From positions 30,726 through 61,244 of the forward strand of contig DKUJ01000031.1 in assembly GCA_002490635.1 (NCBI GenBank): a DNA stretch of 30,519 bases, read 5' to 3'. Below the pieces are notes generated by a model. It made no database searches, was not told where the DNA came from, and saw only the letters and a program-made list of their open reading frames with translations. Position 1 is the stretch's first letter, and each line of letters begins with the position of its first letter. The DNA comes from Porphyromonadaceae bacterium UBA7207 (GTDB taxonomy: Bacteria; Bacteroidota; Bacteroidia; Bacteroidales; Muribaculaceae). Of this stretch, positions 6,156 to 14,551 are shown piece by piece. A program made the position numbers and the translations under genes.

Positions 6156-7883
6156 CTATTCCACCGCTGCGCGTATCTGCTTCACAAGCAGCTGCAGCGA
6201 GGTGGAGTTCTGGTGCTTGTTCTCTTCGATGGTGAAGCAGATGTTGAAAGGCTTGCCGGAATGTATGTGTTCGAAGTAGGACGCCATGTTGAAGGCAATG
6301 CCGTTGATCACACGACCGGAAGTGTCGTCGACCATCTCGAGTTTTATATGCTCCAGATTGCGGCCTACCAGTTTGCTGGTGCCGAAGTCCTTGACCCGCC
6401 GGCTGCAGAATGTTGGCTTGCGGTTGCCGGGCCCGAATGGGTTGAACAGGCGCAGGGTCGACACGAATTCCGGGGTGATTTCGGAGAACGACAGGAAGGC
6501 ATCGATGTCGATTTGCGGAGTCAGCTGTTCCGGGAGTATGTTGGCCGCCACATAATCCTCGAAGCGCGAGGTGAAGGCGGGGATATTCTCCTCTTTCAGC
6601 GAAAGACCCACGGCATAGGTGTGGCCGCCGAAGTTCTCCAGAAGGTCGCTGGTGCTCTCTATGGCTTTGTAGATGTCGAATCCCTGCACCGAGCGCGACG
6701 AGCCTGTGGCCAGGCCGTTGGATAGTGTGAGCACAACCGACGGTTTGTAGTACAGTTCGGTGAGGCGGGATGCCACGATGCCGATAATGCCTTTGTGCCA
6801 GTGCTTGTTATATATCACGATGGAGCGTTTAGGCGAATGCATCTCGCCACGTTCCTCGAGAATGGCATTGGCTTCTTCGGTGATGCGTTTGTCGAGCTCC
6901 TTGCGATCCTTGTTGTATTGATCGATTTCGAGGCTTTTGCGGTTGGCGTCCTTTACATCGCGGGCCACAAGCAGTTCCACGGCCTCGCGTCCGCTCTGCA
7001 TGCGTCCGCTGGCGTTGATGCGCGGGCCTATCTTGAAAATGACATCGTTTATAGTCAGTTCCTTGCCGCCTAGACCGCAGGTGCGTATTATGGCGCGCAA
7101 TCCCACATTGGGGTTGCTGTTCAGCCGCTTCAGCCCCATGTATGCCATAACGCGGTTCTCGTCGATGATGGGAACGATGTCGGCGGCGATACTCACCGCC
7201 ACAAGGTCGAGCATGCATTCCAGCTCGGCGGTGGCGATGCCGTTGCTGATAGAGAACGCCTGCATGAGTTTGTAGCCCACACCGCAGCCCGAAAGGTGGG
7301 GGCATGGATAGGTGCTTCCTTCGAGCTTGGGGTTCAGAATGGCGGCGGCCTTAGGCAGCTCGGCGCCCGGCTTGTGGTGGTCGCAGATTATGAAATCGAT
7401 GCCGAGAGAGGCGGCATGTTCGATTTCCTCGTTGGCCTTTATGCCGCAGTCGAGAATAATCACCAGCTTGACACCCTGGTCGGCGAATTCGTCGATGCAT
7501 TTGCGGGTTATGCCATAGCCTTCGTCGTAGCGTGTGGGAATGTAGAAATCGAGTTCGGAGTAGAAGTTCTGCAGGTAGCGGAAAACAAGCGCCACGGCAG
7601 TGCAGCCGTCCACATCGTAGTCGCCGTACACCATGATGCGCTCTTTGCTGCCCATGGCGCGGTTCAGGCGCTCCACGGCAGCATCCATGCCCGGCATGAG
7701 AAACGGATCGTGAAGGTCGCGCAACGACGGGTGGAAGAACCGCTCGGCACTATCGATATTGTCGATGCCACGTTGTACCAGAAGATCGGCAATCGGCTGG
7801 CAGTTGGCGAAGCGACGGGCGAGTTCAGCGCCGATGCGCTGTTCTTCCATCGATAGAGAAGGGTAGTTCCATTTGCGTGTCAT
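6156..7883 (-). CDS. recJ: Single-stranded-DNA-specific exonuclease RecJ
   Basis: 575 residues from ATG 7881-7883. RecJ degrades single-stranded DNA 5' to 3' in RecF-pathway recombination and mismatch repair. The DHH-family metal-binding motifs are visible: GDYDVDG (87-93), LDCG (144-147) and DHHKPG (168-173). The DHHA1 region has GGHTYAVGLSL. A TTG start at 7910 would extend the frame, but it lies inside the -7 box (7908-7915), so the ATG is the better start. First gene of the recJ-recQ-ferredoxin operon, divergent from the ribonucleotide reductase gene. Confidence 0.97.
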   Translation of the reverse strand: MTRKWNYPSLSMEEQRIGAELARRFANCQPIADLLVQRGIDNIDSAERFFHPSLRDLHDPFLMPGMDAAVERLNRAMGSKERIMVYGDYDVDGCTAVALVFRYLQNFYSELDFYIPTRYDEGYGITRKCIDEFADQGVKLVIILDCGIKANEEIEHAASLGIDFIICDHHKPGAELPKAAAILNPKLEGSTYPCPHLSGCGVGYKLMQAFSISNGIATAELECMLDLVAVSIAADIVPIIDENRVMAYMGLKRLNSNPNVGLRAIIRTCGLGGKELTINDVIFKIGPRINASGRMQSGREAVELLVARDVKDANRKSLEIDQYNKDRKELDKRITEEANAILEERGEMHSPKRSIVIYNKHWHKGIIGIVASRLTELYYKPSVVLTLSNGLATGSSRSVQGFDIYKAIESTSDLLENFGGHTYAVGLSLKEENIPAFTSRFEDYVAANILPEQLTPQIDIDAFLSFSEITPEFVSTLRLFNPFGPGNRKPTFCSRRVKDFGTSKLVGRNLEHIKLEMVDDTSGRVINGIAFNMASYFEHIHSGKPFNICFTIEENKHQNSTSLQLLVKQIRAAVE

Positions 7884-7907
7884 GTCGGTAGGTGTGTCGG
7901 GACAGTG

Positions 7908-7915
7908 CAAAATTA
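7908..7915 (-). promoter_or_regulatory. -7 box for the recJ operon
   Basis: Minus-strand TAATTTTG matches TAnnTTTG exactly, 25 nt before the chosen recJ ATG. The -33 region is poor. It decides the recJ start, because any start further upstream would precede the transcript. Confidence 0.55.
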
Positions 7916-8033
7916 GCGAAATTTACCCGGCGGAGCCATTTGCCGAAGGGCCGTTAACAGAATTTATTATAGGTGCGCTCCGGCAGCCATGAAAATATTT
8001 ATCAACATTGGATGCCGATTTTGTTCCGGTGTC

Positions 8034-8064
8034 TTGCGGTACCGCCGGAAAATGCTCAACTTTG
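8034..8064 (+). promoter_or_regulatory. Promoter of the ribonucleotide reductase gene
   Basis: TTG (8034-8036), a 20-nt spacer, and CAACTTTG (8057-8064), one base off TAnnTTTG. Transcription would start near 8070, leaving a leader of about 25 nt. That is too short for a cobalamin riboswitch. Confidence 0.5.
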
Positions 8065-8093
8065 CCTCCGCTTATTACAAGCCCTCCAGACCC

Positions 8094-10622
8094 ATGAGCA
8101 CTGAACCTGAAATCTATTCTTTCGATCAATCCTACGAAGCGTCGTTGAAGTATTTCGACGGCGACGAACTTGCCGCCCGCGTGTGGGTGAGCAAATATGC
8201 CCTCAAAGACAGCGAGGGAAACATCTACGAACTCACTCCCGACGACATGCACCGCCGTCTTGCCCGCGAGTTGGAACGAATCGAGAACAAATATCCCAAT
8301 CCGATGGATGCCGAAACTATTTTCGGTCTGTTGCGCGATTTCCGCTATGTTATCCCTGCGGGAAGCCCGATGGCCGGAATCGGCAACAGCAGACAAGCCG
8401 GATCGCTGTCGAACTGTTTTGTAATCGGTATCGACGGCAAGCCCGACAGCTACGGCGGCATTATGCGCATCGACCAGGAACAGGTACAGCTCATGAAACG
8501 CCGCGGCGGAGTAGGGCACGATCTGTCCCATCTTCGTCCCAAAGGTTCTGCGGTGAAGAATTCCGCGCTCACATCCACGGGCCTGGTGCCTTTCATGGAG
8601 CGTTACTCCAATTCCACACGTGAGGTGGCGCAGGACGGACGGCGTGGCGCCCTGATGATGACTGTATCAATAAAACATCCCGATGCGGAAGCCTTTATCG
8701 ATGCCAAGATGACTCCGGGCAAGGTCACCGGAGCCAACGTGTCGGTGCGCATCGACGATGCCTTCATGCAGGCTGTCGAAAACGGCACCCCATACCTTCA
8801 GCAATATCCCGTCGACGCTGCCGAGCCTCAGTTTACAAAAGAGATCGACGCAGCAGCGCTGTGGCGTAAAATCGTGGGCAACGCATGGAAGTCGGCAGAA
8901 CCGGGAGTTCTCTTCTGGGACACCATACGCCGCGAAAGCGTGGCCGACTGCTATGCCGATCTCGGCTTTGAAACCATTTCCACAAACCCCTGCGGAGAGA
9001 TACCCTTGTGCCCATACGACAGCTGCCGCCTGCTGGCTGTCAATCTGTATTCCTTCGTAAATAATCCCTTTACGGAAAAAGCTGAGTTCGATTTCGGAAA
9101 GTTTCGCGATGTAGTGGGCAAAGCCCAGAGGCTCATGGATGATATCATCGATCTGGAGATGGAGAAAATCGACATCATCCTTGCAAAAATCGATACCGAT
9201 CCCGAACCCGAGGAAGTGAAAGCCCCAGAACGGGATCTCTGGCTAAAAATCAAGGCCAAGACCCTCCGCGGACGCCGCACCGGACTGGGAACTACCGCCG
9301 AAGGCGACATGATTGCCGCCATGGGGTTGAAATACGGTACCCCGGAAGCTACCGAGTTCTCCGTGCAGGTGCATAAGGCTGTGGCTCTTGCCGCTTACCG
9401 TTCCAGCGTGGATATGGCTGCCGAGCGTGGCGCGTTCGAAGTTTTCGACGCCGGACGCGAGGCCGGCAACCCTTATATCGCCCGCCTCTGCGAAGCCGAC
9501 CCGCAACTCGGAAGCGACATGCGCAGGCAGGGCCGTCGCAACATCGCCTGCCTCACAATAGCTCCAACAGGAACCACCAGCCTGCTCACACGCACTTCGT
9601 CGGGTATAGAGCCGGTGTTCATGCCGGTTTATAAGCGCCGCCGCAAAATCAACGCAGCCGAAGCCGGCGCGAGGGTGGACTATGTCGACGACAGCGGCGA
9701 TGCTTTCGAGGAGTACATCGTATATCATCCCAAATTCCTCGAGTGGATGAAAGTCGCCGGAATTGAGGCACGTACAAACTATACACAGGACGAAATCGAC
9801 GAAATCGTGTCACGTTCGCCGTATTCCGGCGCGACCGCCAACGATATCGACTGGTACGAGAAAGTGAACATGCAGGGTGCCATCCAGAAGTGGGTCGACC
9901 ATTCCATATCAGTGACAATCAACCTCCCCGCCGACATCAGCGAGGACGCCGTCGAGCAGCTCTACCGCAAGGCATGGCATGCCGGTTGCAAGGGATGTAC
10001 CGTCTACCGCGACGGTTCCCGCTCGGGCGTGCTGGTATCGATAGAGAAAAAAAGCGATAAACCACAGCCTGCGGTTGCCATAAAACGCCCCATCGAACTT
10101 GATGCCGACGTGGTGCGCTTCCAGAACAACAAAGAAAAATGGATTGCTTTCGTCGGACTCGTCGGCGGAACTCCGTATGAAATCTTCACCGGTCTCAGCG
10201 ACGATGAAGACGGTCTGTTCCTTCCCAAGAGCGTTACGCACGGAAAGATAATCAAGGCCGTGGACGACAACGGCAACAAACGCTACGACTTCCAGTTCAT
10301 AAACAAGCGTGGCCACAAGACCACAATCGAAGGCCTCAGCGACAAGTTCAATCCCGAATACTGGAACTATGCCAAGCTTATAAGCGGCGTTCTGCGCTAT
10401 GGCATGCCTATCGACCAGGTGCTTAAACTTGTGGGGGGCCTGGAGCTTGATTCCCAGAGCATCAACACATGGAAGATGGGCGTGGAGAGAGCGCTGAAGA
10501 AATATCTGCCCAACGGCACATGCGCCAAAGGACAGAAATGCCCCAACTGTGGACAGGAAACGCTGGTATACCAGGAAGGCTGTCTTATCTGCACGGCCTG
10601 CGGCACATCCAAGTGCGGCTGA
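8094..10622 (+). CDS. nrdJ: Adenosylcobalamin-dependent (class II) ribonucleotide reductase
   Basis: 842 residues from ATG 8094. Reduces ribonucleotides to deoxyribonucleotides using a thiyl radical generated from adenosylcobalamin, independent of oxygen. The barrel domain shows the redox cysteine in SLSNCFVIG (Cys108) and the active-site motif NPCGEIPL (Asn298, Cys300, Glu302). The segment LTIAPTGTTSLL is typical of the family. The C-terminal third contains a TSCPD domain (about 690-800). The last 35 residues form a cysteine-rich zinc-ribbon tail (CAKGQKCPNC, then CLICTACGTSKC), which re-reduces the active site. An upstream ATG at 7989 is in frame, but it precedes the promoter and adds an unfamiliar 35 residues. 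Monocistronic, with its own terminator. Confidence 0.95.
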   Translation: MSTEPEIYSFDQSYEASLKYFDGDELAARVWVSKYALKDSEGNIYELTPDDMHRRLARELERIENKYPNPMDAETIFGLLRDFRYVIPAGSPMAGIGNSRQAGSLSNCFVIGIDGKPDSYGGIMRIDQEQVQLMKRRGGVGHDLSHLRPKGSAVKNSALTSTGLVPFMERYSNSTREVAQDGRRGALMMTVSIKHPDAEAFIDAKMTPGKVTGANVSVRIDDAFMQAVENGTPYLQQYPVDAAEPQFTKEIDAAALWRKIVGNAWKSAEPGVLFWDTIRRESVADCYADLGFETISTNPCGEIPLCPYDSCRLLAVNLYSFVNNPFTEKAEFDFGKFRDVVGKAQRLMDDIIDLEMEKIDIILAKIDTDPEPEEVKAPERDLWLKIKAKTLRGRRTGLGTTAEGDMIAAMGLKYGTPEATEFSVQVHKAVALAAYRSSVDMAAERGAFEVFDAGREAGNPYIARLCEADPQLGSDMRRQGRRNIACLTIAPTGTTSLLTRTSSGIEPVFMPVYKRRRKINAAEAGARVDYVDDSGDAFEEYIVYHPKFLEWMKVAGIEARTNYTQDEIDEIVSRSPYSGATANDIDWYEKVNMQGAIQKWVDHSISVTINLPADISEDAVEQLYRKAWHAGCKGCTVYRDGSRSGVLVSIEKKSDKPQPAVAIKRPIELDADVVRFQNNKEKWIAFVGLVGGTPYEIFTGLSDDEDGLFLPKSVTHGKIIKAVDDNGNKRYDFQFINKRGHKTTIEGLSDKFNPEYWNYAKLISGVLRYGMPIDQVLKLVGGLELDSQSINTWKMGVERALKKYLPNGTCAKGQKCPNCGQETLVYQEGCLICTACGTSKCG

Positions 10623-10644
10623 TACAGGCCCGATAATTAAAAGA

Positions 10645-10685
10645 AACATGAAGGTCCGGTCTGCAACGCCGGGCCTTCATGTTTT
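10645..10685 (+). terminator. Intrinsic terminator of nrdJ
   Basis: A 15-bp stem with one G-U pair: AACATGAAGGTCCGG (10645-10659) and CCGGGCCTTCATGTT (10669-10683), 9-nt loop, followed by T residues to 10685. It begins 22 nt after the nrdJ stop. Confidence 0.88.
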
Positions 10686-10752
10686 CGGTCATGCCGCAGC
10701 GGCATATGCGGCCGCCAGGTTCACTGCACTGATATTTTTGAGTAACGGCAAA

Positions 10753-10785
10753 TTTGGGTATTCTCTCGATTTATTCGTATTTTTG
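10753..10785 (+). promoter_or_regulatory. Promoter of the gltX-waaA operon
   Basis: TTTG (10753-10756), a 21-nt spacer, and TATTTTTG (10778-10785): exact matches to both Bacteroidota boxes. The predicted start is near 10792, giving a ~25-nt leader to the gltX ATG at 10817. This rules out a start at the in-frame TTG 10754. Confidence 0.75.
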
Positions 10786-10816
10786 CCACCGCAATCAAAA
10801 TAAACTATCACCGACG

Positions 10817-12370
10817 ATGAGCGACATAAACCGTCCCGTTCGAGTGCGTTTCGCACCTTCGCCCACGGGTCCTCTTCATATAGGCGGCGTACGCACGGCG
10901 CTTTATAACTATCTTTTTGCACGGCAGAACGGTGGCACAATGATTCTGCGAATCGAAGATACCGACTCGCAGCGTTTTGTGCCCGGAGCTGAAGACTACA
11001 TAAACGAAGCACTTGCATGGCTTGGAATCGAAATCGACGAAGGCGTCCGTGAAGGCGGTCCCTTCGGTCCATACAGGCAGAGTGAACGCCGCGACATCTA
11101 CCGTCGCCATGTGCAGATGCTCCTCGATGCAGGAAAAGCATACTACGCATTCGACACCCCCGAAGAACTCGAGGCCGCAAGAGCCGCGACTCCCAACTTC
11201 CAATATGATGCATCCACGCGTATGGGTATGCGGAACTCGCTGAGTTTACCCACTGAAGAAGTGGAGAAAATGATTGCCGACGGGCAGAAATATGTTGTGC
11301 GGTTCAAAATCGATCCGGGACGTGATGTGCAGGTCCACGACCGTATCCGCGGCCTTGTGACAATAAAAAGCGACATCCTCGACGACAAGGTGCTCTATAA
11401 GAGTGCCGACGACCTGCCCACCTACCATCTGGCAAATATAGTAGACGACCATCTCATGGAGGTCTCGCACGTTATTCGTGGCGAGGAGTGGCTGCCGAGC
11501 GCGCCTCTGCATGTGCTTCTCTACGAAGCTTTCGGTTGGTCCGACACGATGCCCGAATTCGTGCATCTGCCTCTGCTGCTCAAGCCCGACGGAAAGGGCA
11601 AGCTGAGCAAGCGCGACGGCGACCGCCTTGGTTTTCCCGTGTTCCCGCTGCTGTGGAACGACCCTAAAAGCGGTGAGACATCCAGCGGATACCGCGAAAG
11701 CGGATATATTCCCCAGGCTGTGGTGAATTTCCTCGCCCTTCTCGGCTGGAATCCAGGCGACGACACCGAGGTGATGAGCATGAATGAACTCATCGCCAAA
11801 TTCTCGCTCGACCACTGCTCGCGTTCCGGAGCCAAGTTCGCCTTTGAAAAAGGTAAATGGTTCAACCATGTGTACCTACAGGAAATCCCGTCGGAAAAAC
11901 TCGTCGAGCTTTTCCTGCCGGTTATGGAAGCCAACGGAGTGGCTCCCGACGCGTTCTCAAAGGAATATATCTCCAAAGCTCTCGAAATTGTCAAGAGCCG
12001 CGCCAACTTCGTGCCCGAGTTGTGGGAACATGCCCACTTCTTCTTCCGCGCCCCCTTGAGCTATGATGCCAAAGCTGTTAAAAAACGCTGGGACAGCACA
12101 ATGGGAGATACTATGACACGCCTGGCCGAACTGCTCGAGTCACAGCCCGACTTTTCCGGGAAAGTGCTCGAGCCGGCAGTGATGGAATGGATAAAGAGTA
12201 ACGGACTTCACATGGGAAATGTGATGAACGCTTTCCGCCTCACCGTTGTAGGCGAATGCAAAGGTCCGCATATGTTTGAAATCACCGATCTCCTCGGACG
12301 CGACGAGACCCTGCGCAGAATCCGTGCGGGTGTGGATTGCATCCATCCTGCCGATGAGCCTGATATATAA
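10817..12370 (+). CDS. gltX: Glutamate--tRNA ligase
   Basis: 517 residues. Charges tRNA-Glu with glutamate. This is a class I synthetase: it starts MSDINRPVRVRFAPSPTG with the HIGG motif at 21-24 and has the KLSKR signature at 262-266, within GKGKLSKRDGDRLG. The length is normal for the bacterial enzyme and the Rossmann fold and C-terminal anticodon-binding region are complete. Its end overlaps the start of waaA by 17 bases, so the essential tRNA ligase and the Kdo transferase share a transcript. Confidence 0.98.
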   Translation: MSDINRPVRVRFAPSPTGPLHIGGVRTALYNYLFARQNGGTMILRIEDTDSQRFVPGAEDYINEALAWLGIEIDEGVREGGPFGPYRQSERRDIYRRHVQMLLDAGKAYYAFDTPEELEAARAATPNFQYDASTRMGMRNSLSLPTEEVEKMIADGQKYVVRFKIDPGRDVQVHDRIRGLVTIKSDILDDKVLYKSADDLPTYHLANIVDDHLMEVSHVIRGEEWLPSAPLHVLLYEAFGWSDTMPEFVHLPLLLKPDGKGKLSKRDGDRLGFPVFPLLWNDPKSGETSSGYRESGYIPQAVVNFLALLGWNPGDDTEVMSMNELIAKFSLDHCSRSGAKFAFEKGKWFNHVYLQEIPSEKLVELFLPVMEANGVAPDAFSKEYISKALEIVKSRANFVPELWEHAHFFFRAPLSYDAKAVKKRWDSTMGDTMTRLAELLESQPDFSGKVLEPAVMEWIKSNGLHMGNVMNAFRLTVVGECKGPHMFEITDLLGRDETLRRIRAGVDCIHPADEPDI

Positions 12371-13625
12371 TGCAGTCATAGCTGCTTATGCCGGAGCCGC
12401 AAGGATTGTCGCCATGCGTTCCGGTAAAGCGGCGCTGATGGTTCGCGGGCACCGCGACAGTATAGCGCGCGTGCAGGCCGGTTGCCCCGAGGGGGGATAT
12501 ACTCTGTGGATACATGCCGCATCGCTTGGAGAATTCGAGCAGGGCAGACCTCTCATCGAGCGTCTGCTCGCGGCGGATTCCGGGTGCAGGATTCTGCTCA
12601 CATTCTTTTCCCCTTCGGGATATACCGTGCGCCACAACTTCCACCCGAGGGTGACTACGGCATACCTGCCGTTCGACACTCCCGGCAATGTAGAAGCATT
12701 CCTTGATGCCGCAAAGCCACAGATGGTGGTGTTCGTAAAGTACGAATTCTGGCACAACTATCTTCAGACTGTACGCCGCCGTAACATACCTGCCTATATA
12801 ATCTCTGCAATCTTTCGTCCGGGTCAGCGGTTCTTCGGCCCTCTGGGGAATAGATTCTGTAGCGATCTGCGGTGTTACAATCGCCTGTACGTGCAGGATG
12901 AAGTTTCGCGGAAGCTGCTCGCCGATGCCGGAATTCACAATGTCACGGTTGCCGGCGACACGCGTTTCGACCGTGTGGCCGATATCCGGGAGCGCCCTCT
13001 GGGCAACTCCGCGCCAGGAGAATTCGCCGAAGGTTCCGCGCCGGTGGTCGTTTTCGGCAGTAGCTGGCCGGCCGATGAGGATGTCTATATCCCCTGGCTG
13101 AAAGCCAACGAAGGAGTGAAGGCTATTGTGGCGCCTCATGAATTCGACGCCCGGCGCCTTGGCGTTCTGCGCTCCCGCCTGTCGCGGGTTCCCGGCGATA
13201 CCATGTTGCTCTCCGAATTCGAGAAGGCCTCCGTGGAAGCCCGCAGCCGTGTAAGCATACTTGTTATCGATTCCTTCGGGCTGCTCTCCGGCTTGTATCG
13301 TCTGGCTAGATTCGCTTATGTAGGCGGCGGTTTCGGCGCCGGCATCCACAATCTTAACGAGGCTGCAGTATATGGTATTCCTGTGATTTTCGGTCCCAAC
13401 CATCGAAAATTCAACGAGGCTGCCGGGCTTATGGCATGTGGTGGCGGTTTCAGTGTGGACTCTGCGAACGGATTCGCCACAGTGGCATCAGGGCTTGCCG
13501 ACAACAGCAGTCAGTGTGCGCGTGCCGGCAAGGCGGCAGGCGATTACATAGACAGCAATATAGGCGGAACCGATATTATTTTCGCCGATCTCTTTCCCCA
13601 ATATATTAAACGCAACGACAAATGA
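12354..13625 (+). CDS. waaA: 3-deoxy-D-manno-octulosonic acid (Kdo) transferase
   Basis: 423 residues. Transfers Kdo from CMP-Kdo to the lipid A precursor at the inner-membrane face (GT30). The N-terminus has a short hydrophobic anchor (about 3-20). The catalytic glutamate lies in the motif ASLGE (Glu60, the SxGE of the family). The C-terminal CMP-Kdo binding region includes GGGFGAGIHNLNEAAVYGIP and the FGPNHRKFNEA segment. ATG 12354 is preferred over an earlier in-frame start because the protein then begins like its homologues (MSLIYN). The gene overlaps gltX upstream by 17 bases and the ArgC-like gene downstream by four (ATGA). The enzyme that makes its CMP-Kdo substrate, KdsB, is encoded at 15793-16545 on the opposite strand. 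Confidence 0.95.
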   Translation: MSLIYNAVIAAYAGAARIVAMRSGKAALMVRGHRDSIARVQAGCPEGGYTLWIHAASLGEFEQGRPLIERLLAADSGCRILLTFFSPSGYTVRHNFHPRVTTAYLPFDTPGNVEAFLDAAKPQMVVFVKYEFWHNYLQTVRRRNIPAYIISAIFRPGQRFFGPLGNRFCSDLRCYNRLYVQDEVSRKLLADAGIHNVTVAGDTRFDRVADIRERPLGNSAPGEFAEGSAPVVVFGSSWPADEDVYIPWLKANEGVKAIVAPHEFDARRLGVLRSRLSRVPGDTMLLSEFEKASVEARSRVSILVIDSFGLLSGLYRLARFAYVGGGFGAGIHNLNEAAVYGIPVIFGPNHRKFNEAAGLMACGGGFSVDSANGFATVASGLADNSSQCARAGKAAGDYIDSNIGGTDIIFADLFPQYIKRNDK

Positions 13626-14515
13626 TAAAAGCAGGCATCTACGGCCCTTCGACCAACGAGTCGGCTCTTCGCAAACAATTGTTGAGGCTGCTGCTTCGCC
13701 ATCCCGACGTCGACCTGCGGGCTGTGGCTGCTCCCGGGGCCACGGGCATTCCGCTGGCGGCTATGCATCCGGTATATACAGGAGAAACGGAACTGCGGCT
13801 GGAATCCGTTGTTGATGTCGATGCGCTCGATGTGTTGTTCGTTATAGGCGAAGACATGCTCACGCCCGACGCAATCCGGAAACTCGATGAGGACCCGGAA
13901 TTCCGTGTTATCGTTCTTGGCCGGGCGCCAATGTTGCGTGCCGACCATGGCCGTTTCGAACCGGGATTCGCCGAGTGGAACCGCAAGGCTCTTGTGCGTG
14001 GCGCGCGTGCCGCAGTGTCGCCCTCGGCAGAAGCTTTGCTCATGGCGACAGCGCTTTTCCCGCTTGCCAAAAACTGGCTGCTCGGGGCTGATGTGGAAGC
14101 GGTAGTCAGTGCCGGTGCGGAAACCGAGGATTCCCCTGCGGAAGCCACGGCTTTGCTTAAGGCCGTGCAGGGAAGTTTCGACGCCGCGATAAAACTTGCA
14201 CGGAAAGGTGCCGCCACTTATGAACGGCTCGATCTTACTGTCGAGATGCCCTTGCCGGCATCGGTAGAGCGGATTATCGAGAACTACCGCGAAGCATACA
14301 GCGACCATGGATTCGTGTATATCATTCCAGGTACCGACGGTATCGACGAAGACCTGCGGGGCAGCAACAAATGTCTGTTGCAGATTTTCAGCCGTGGCGA
14401 CAGGCTGGTGGTGAATGCCAGCGCCGATATTCTCACACGTGGTAACGCCGGCAATGCCGTGCACTTGATGAATCTCCTGTTCGGTCTTCAGGAGCGCACG
14501 GGATTGTCGATCTGA
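13622..14515 (+). CDS. ArgC-like protein without catalytic residues (putative pseudoenzyme)
   Basis: 297 residues. It aligns along its length with Bacteroidales N-acetyl-gamma-glutamyl-phosphate reductase (ArgC), recalled from the family. The start MIKAGIYG, the LLRHPDVDL segment and LDVLFV match the NADP domain. EWNRKAL matches the PELNR segment. NKCLLQIFSRGDRLVV with GNAGNAVHLMNLLFGL matches the C-terminal NKCL and GASGQAVHNMNLLFGL. The key residues differ: the glycine-rich GxxGYxG loop is GPSTNESA, and the active-site NPGC is SPSA (133-136), placing Ala136 where the catalytic cysteine belongs. The HQH catalytic-histidine segment is also gone. It cannot be an ArgC reductase. It is translationally coupled to waaA (ATGA at 13622-13625). 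Its role is unknown. It may bind a nucleotide or regulate. Confidence 0.8.
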   Translation: MIKAGIYGPSTNESALRKQLLRLLLRHPDVDLRAVAAPGATGIPLAAMHPVYTGETELRLESVVDVDALDVLFVIGEDMLTPDAIRKLDEDPEFRVIVLGRAPMLRADHGRFEPGFAEWNRKALVRGARAAVSPSAEALLMATALFPLAKNWLLGADVEAVVSAGAETEDSPAEATALLKAVQGSFDAAIKLARKGAATYERLDLTVEMPLPASVERIIENYREAYSDHGFVYIIPGTDGIDEDLRGSNKCLLQIFSRGDRLVVNASADILTRGNAGNAVHLMNLLFGLQERTGLSI

Positions 14516-14551
14516 AAAAATATTATCCGGGATTTCCGGCAATGGAAATCC
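14515..14551 (-). terminator. Terminator overlapping the end of the M16 gene
   Basis: Perfect 8-bp stem GGATTTCC/GGAAATCC (14530-14537 and 14544-14551, loop of 6) formed by the last codons of the M16-like gene. It is followed on the minus strand, after 9 nt, by TTTTTT (14515-14520). The two convergent genes are separated by only 7 bp, so the hairpin has to sit in coding sequence. The gap before the T-tract makes it a weak intrinsic terminator. Confidence 0.42.

Noticed and set aside
7989..8093. Upstream ATG extension of the ribonucleotide reductase
   Set aside because: The promoter-like boxes at 8034-8064 lie inside the extension and the added 35 residues do not look like the family N-terminus.
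10754..10816. Longer gltX start at a TTG
   Set aside because: It coincides with the -33 box. The ATG at 10817 gives the normal GltX N-terminus.
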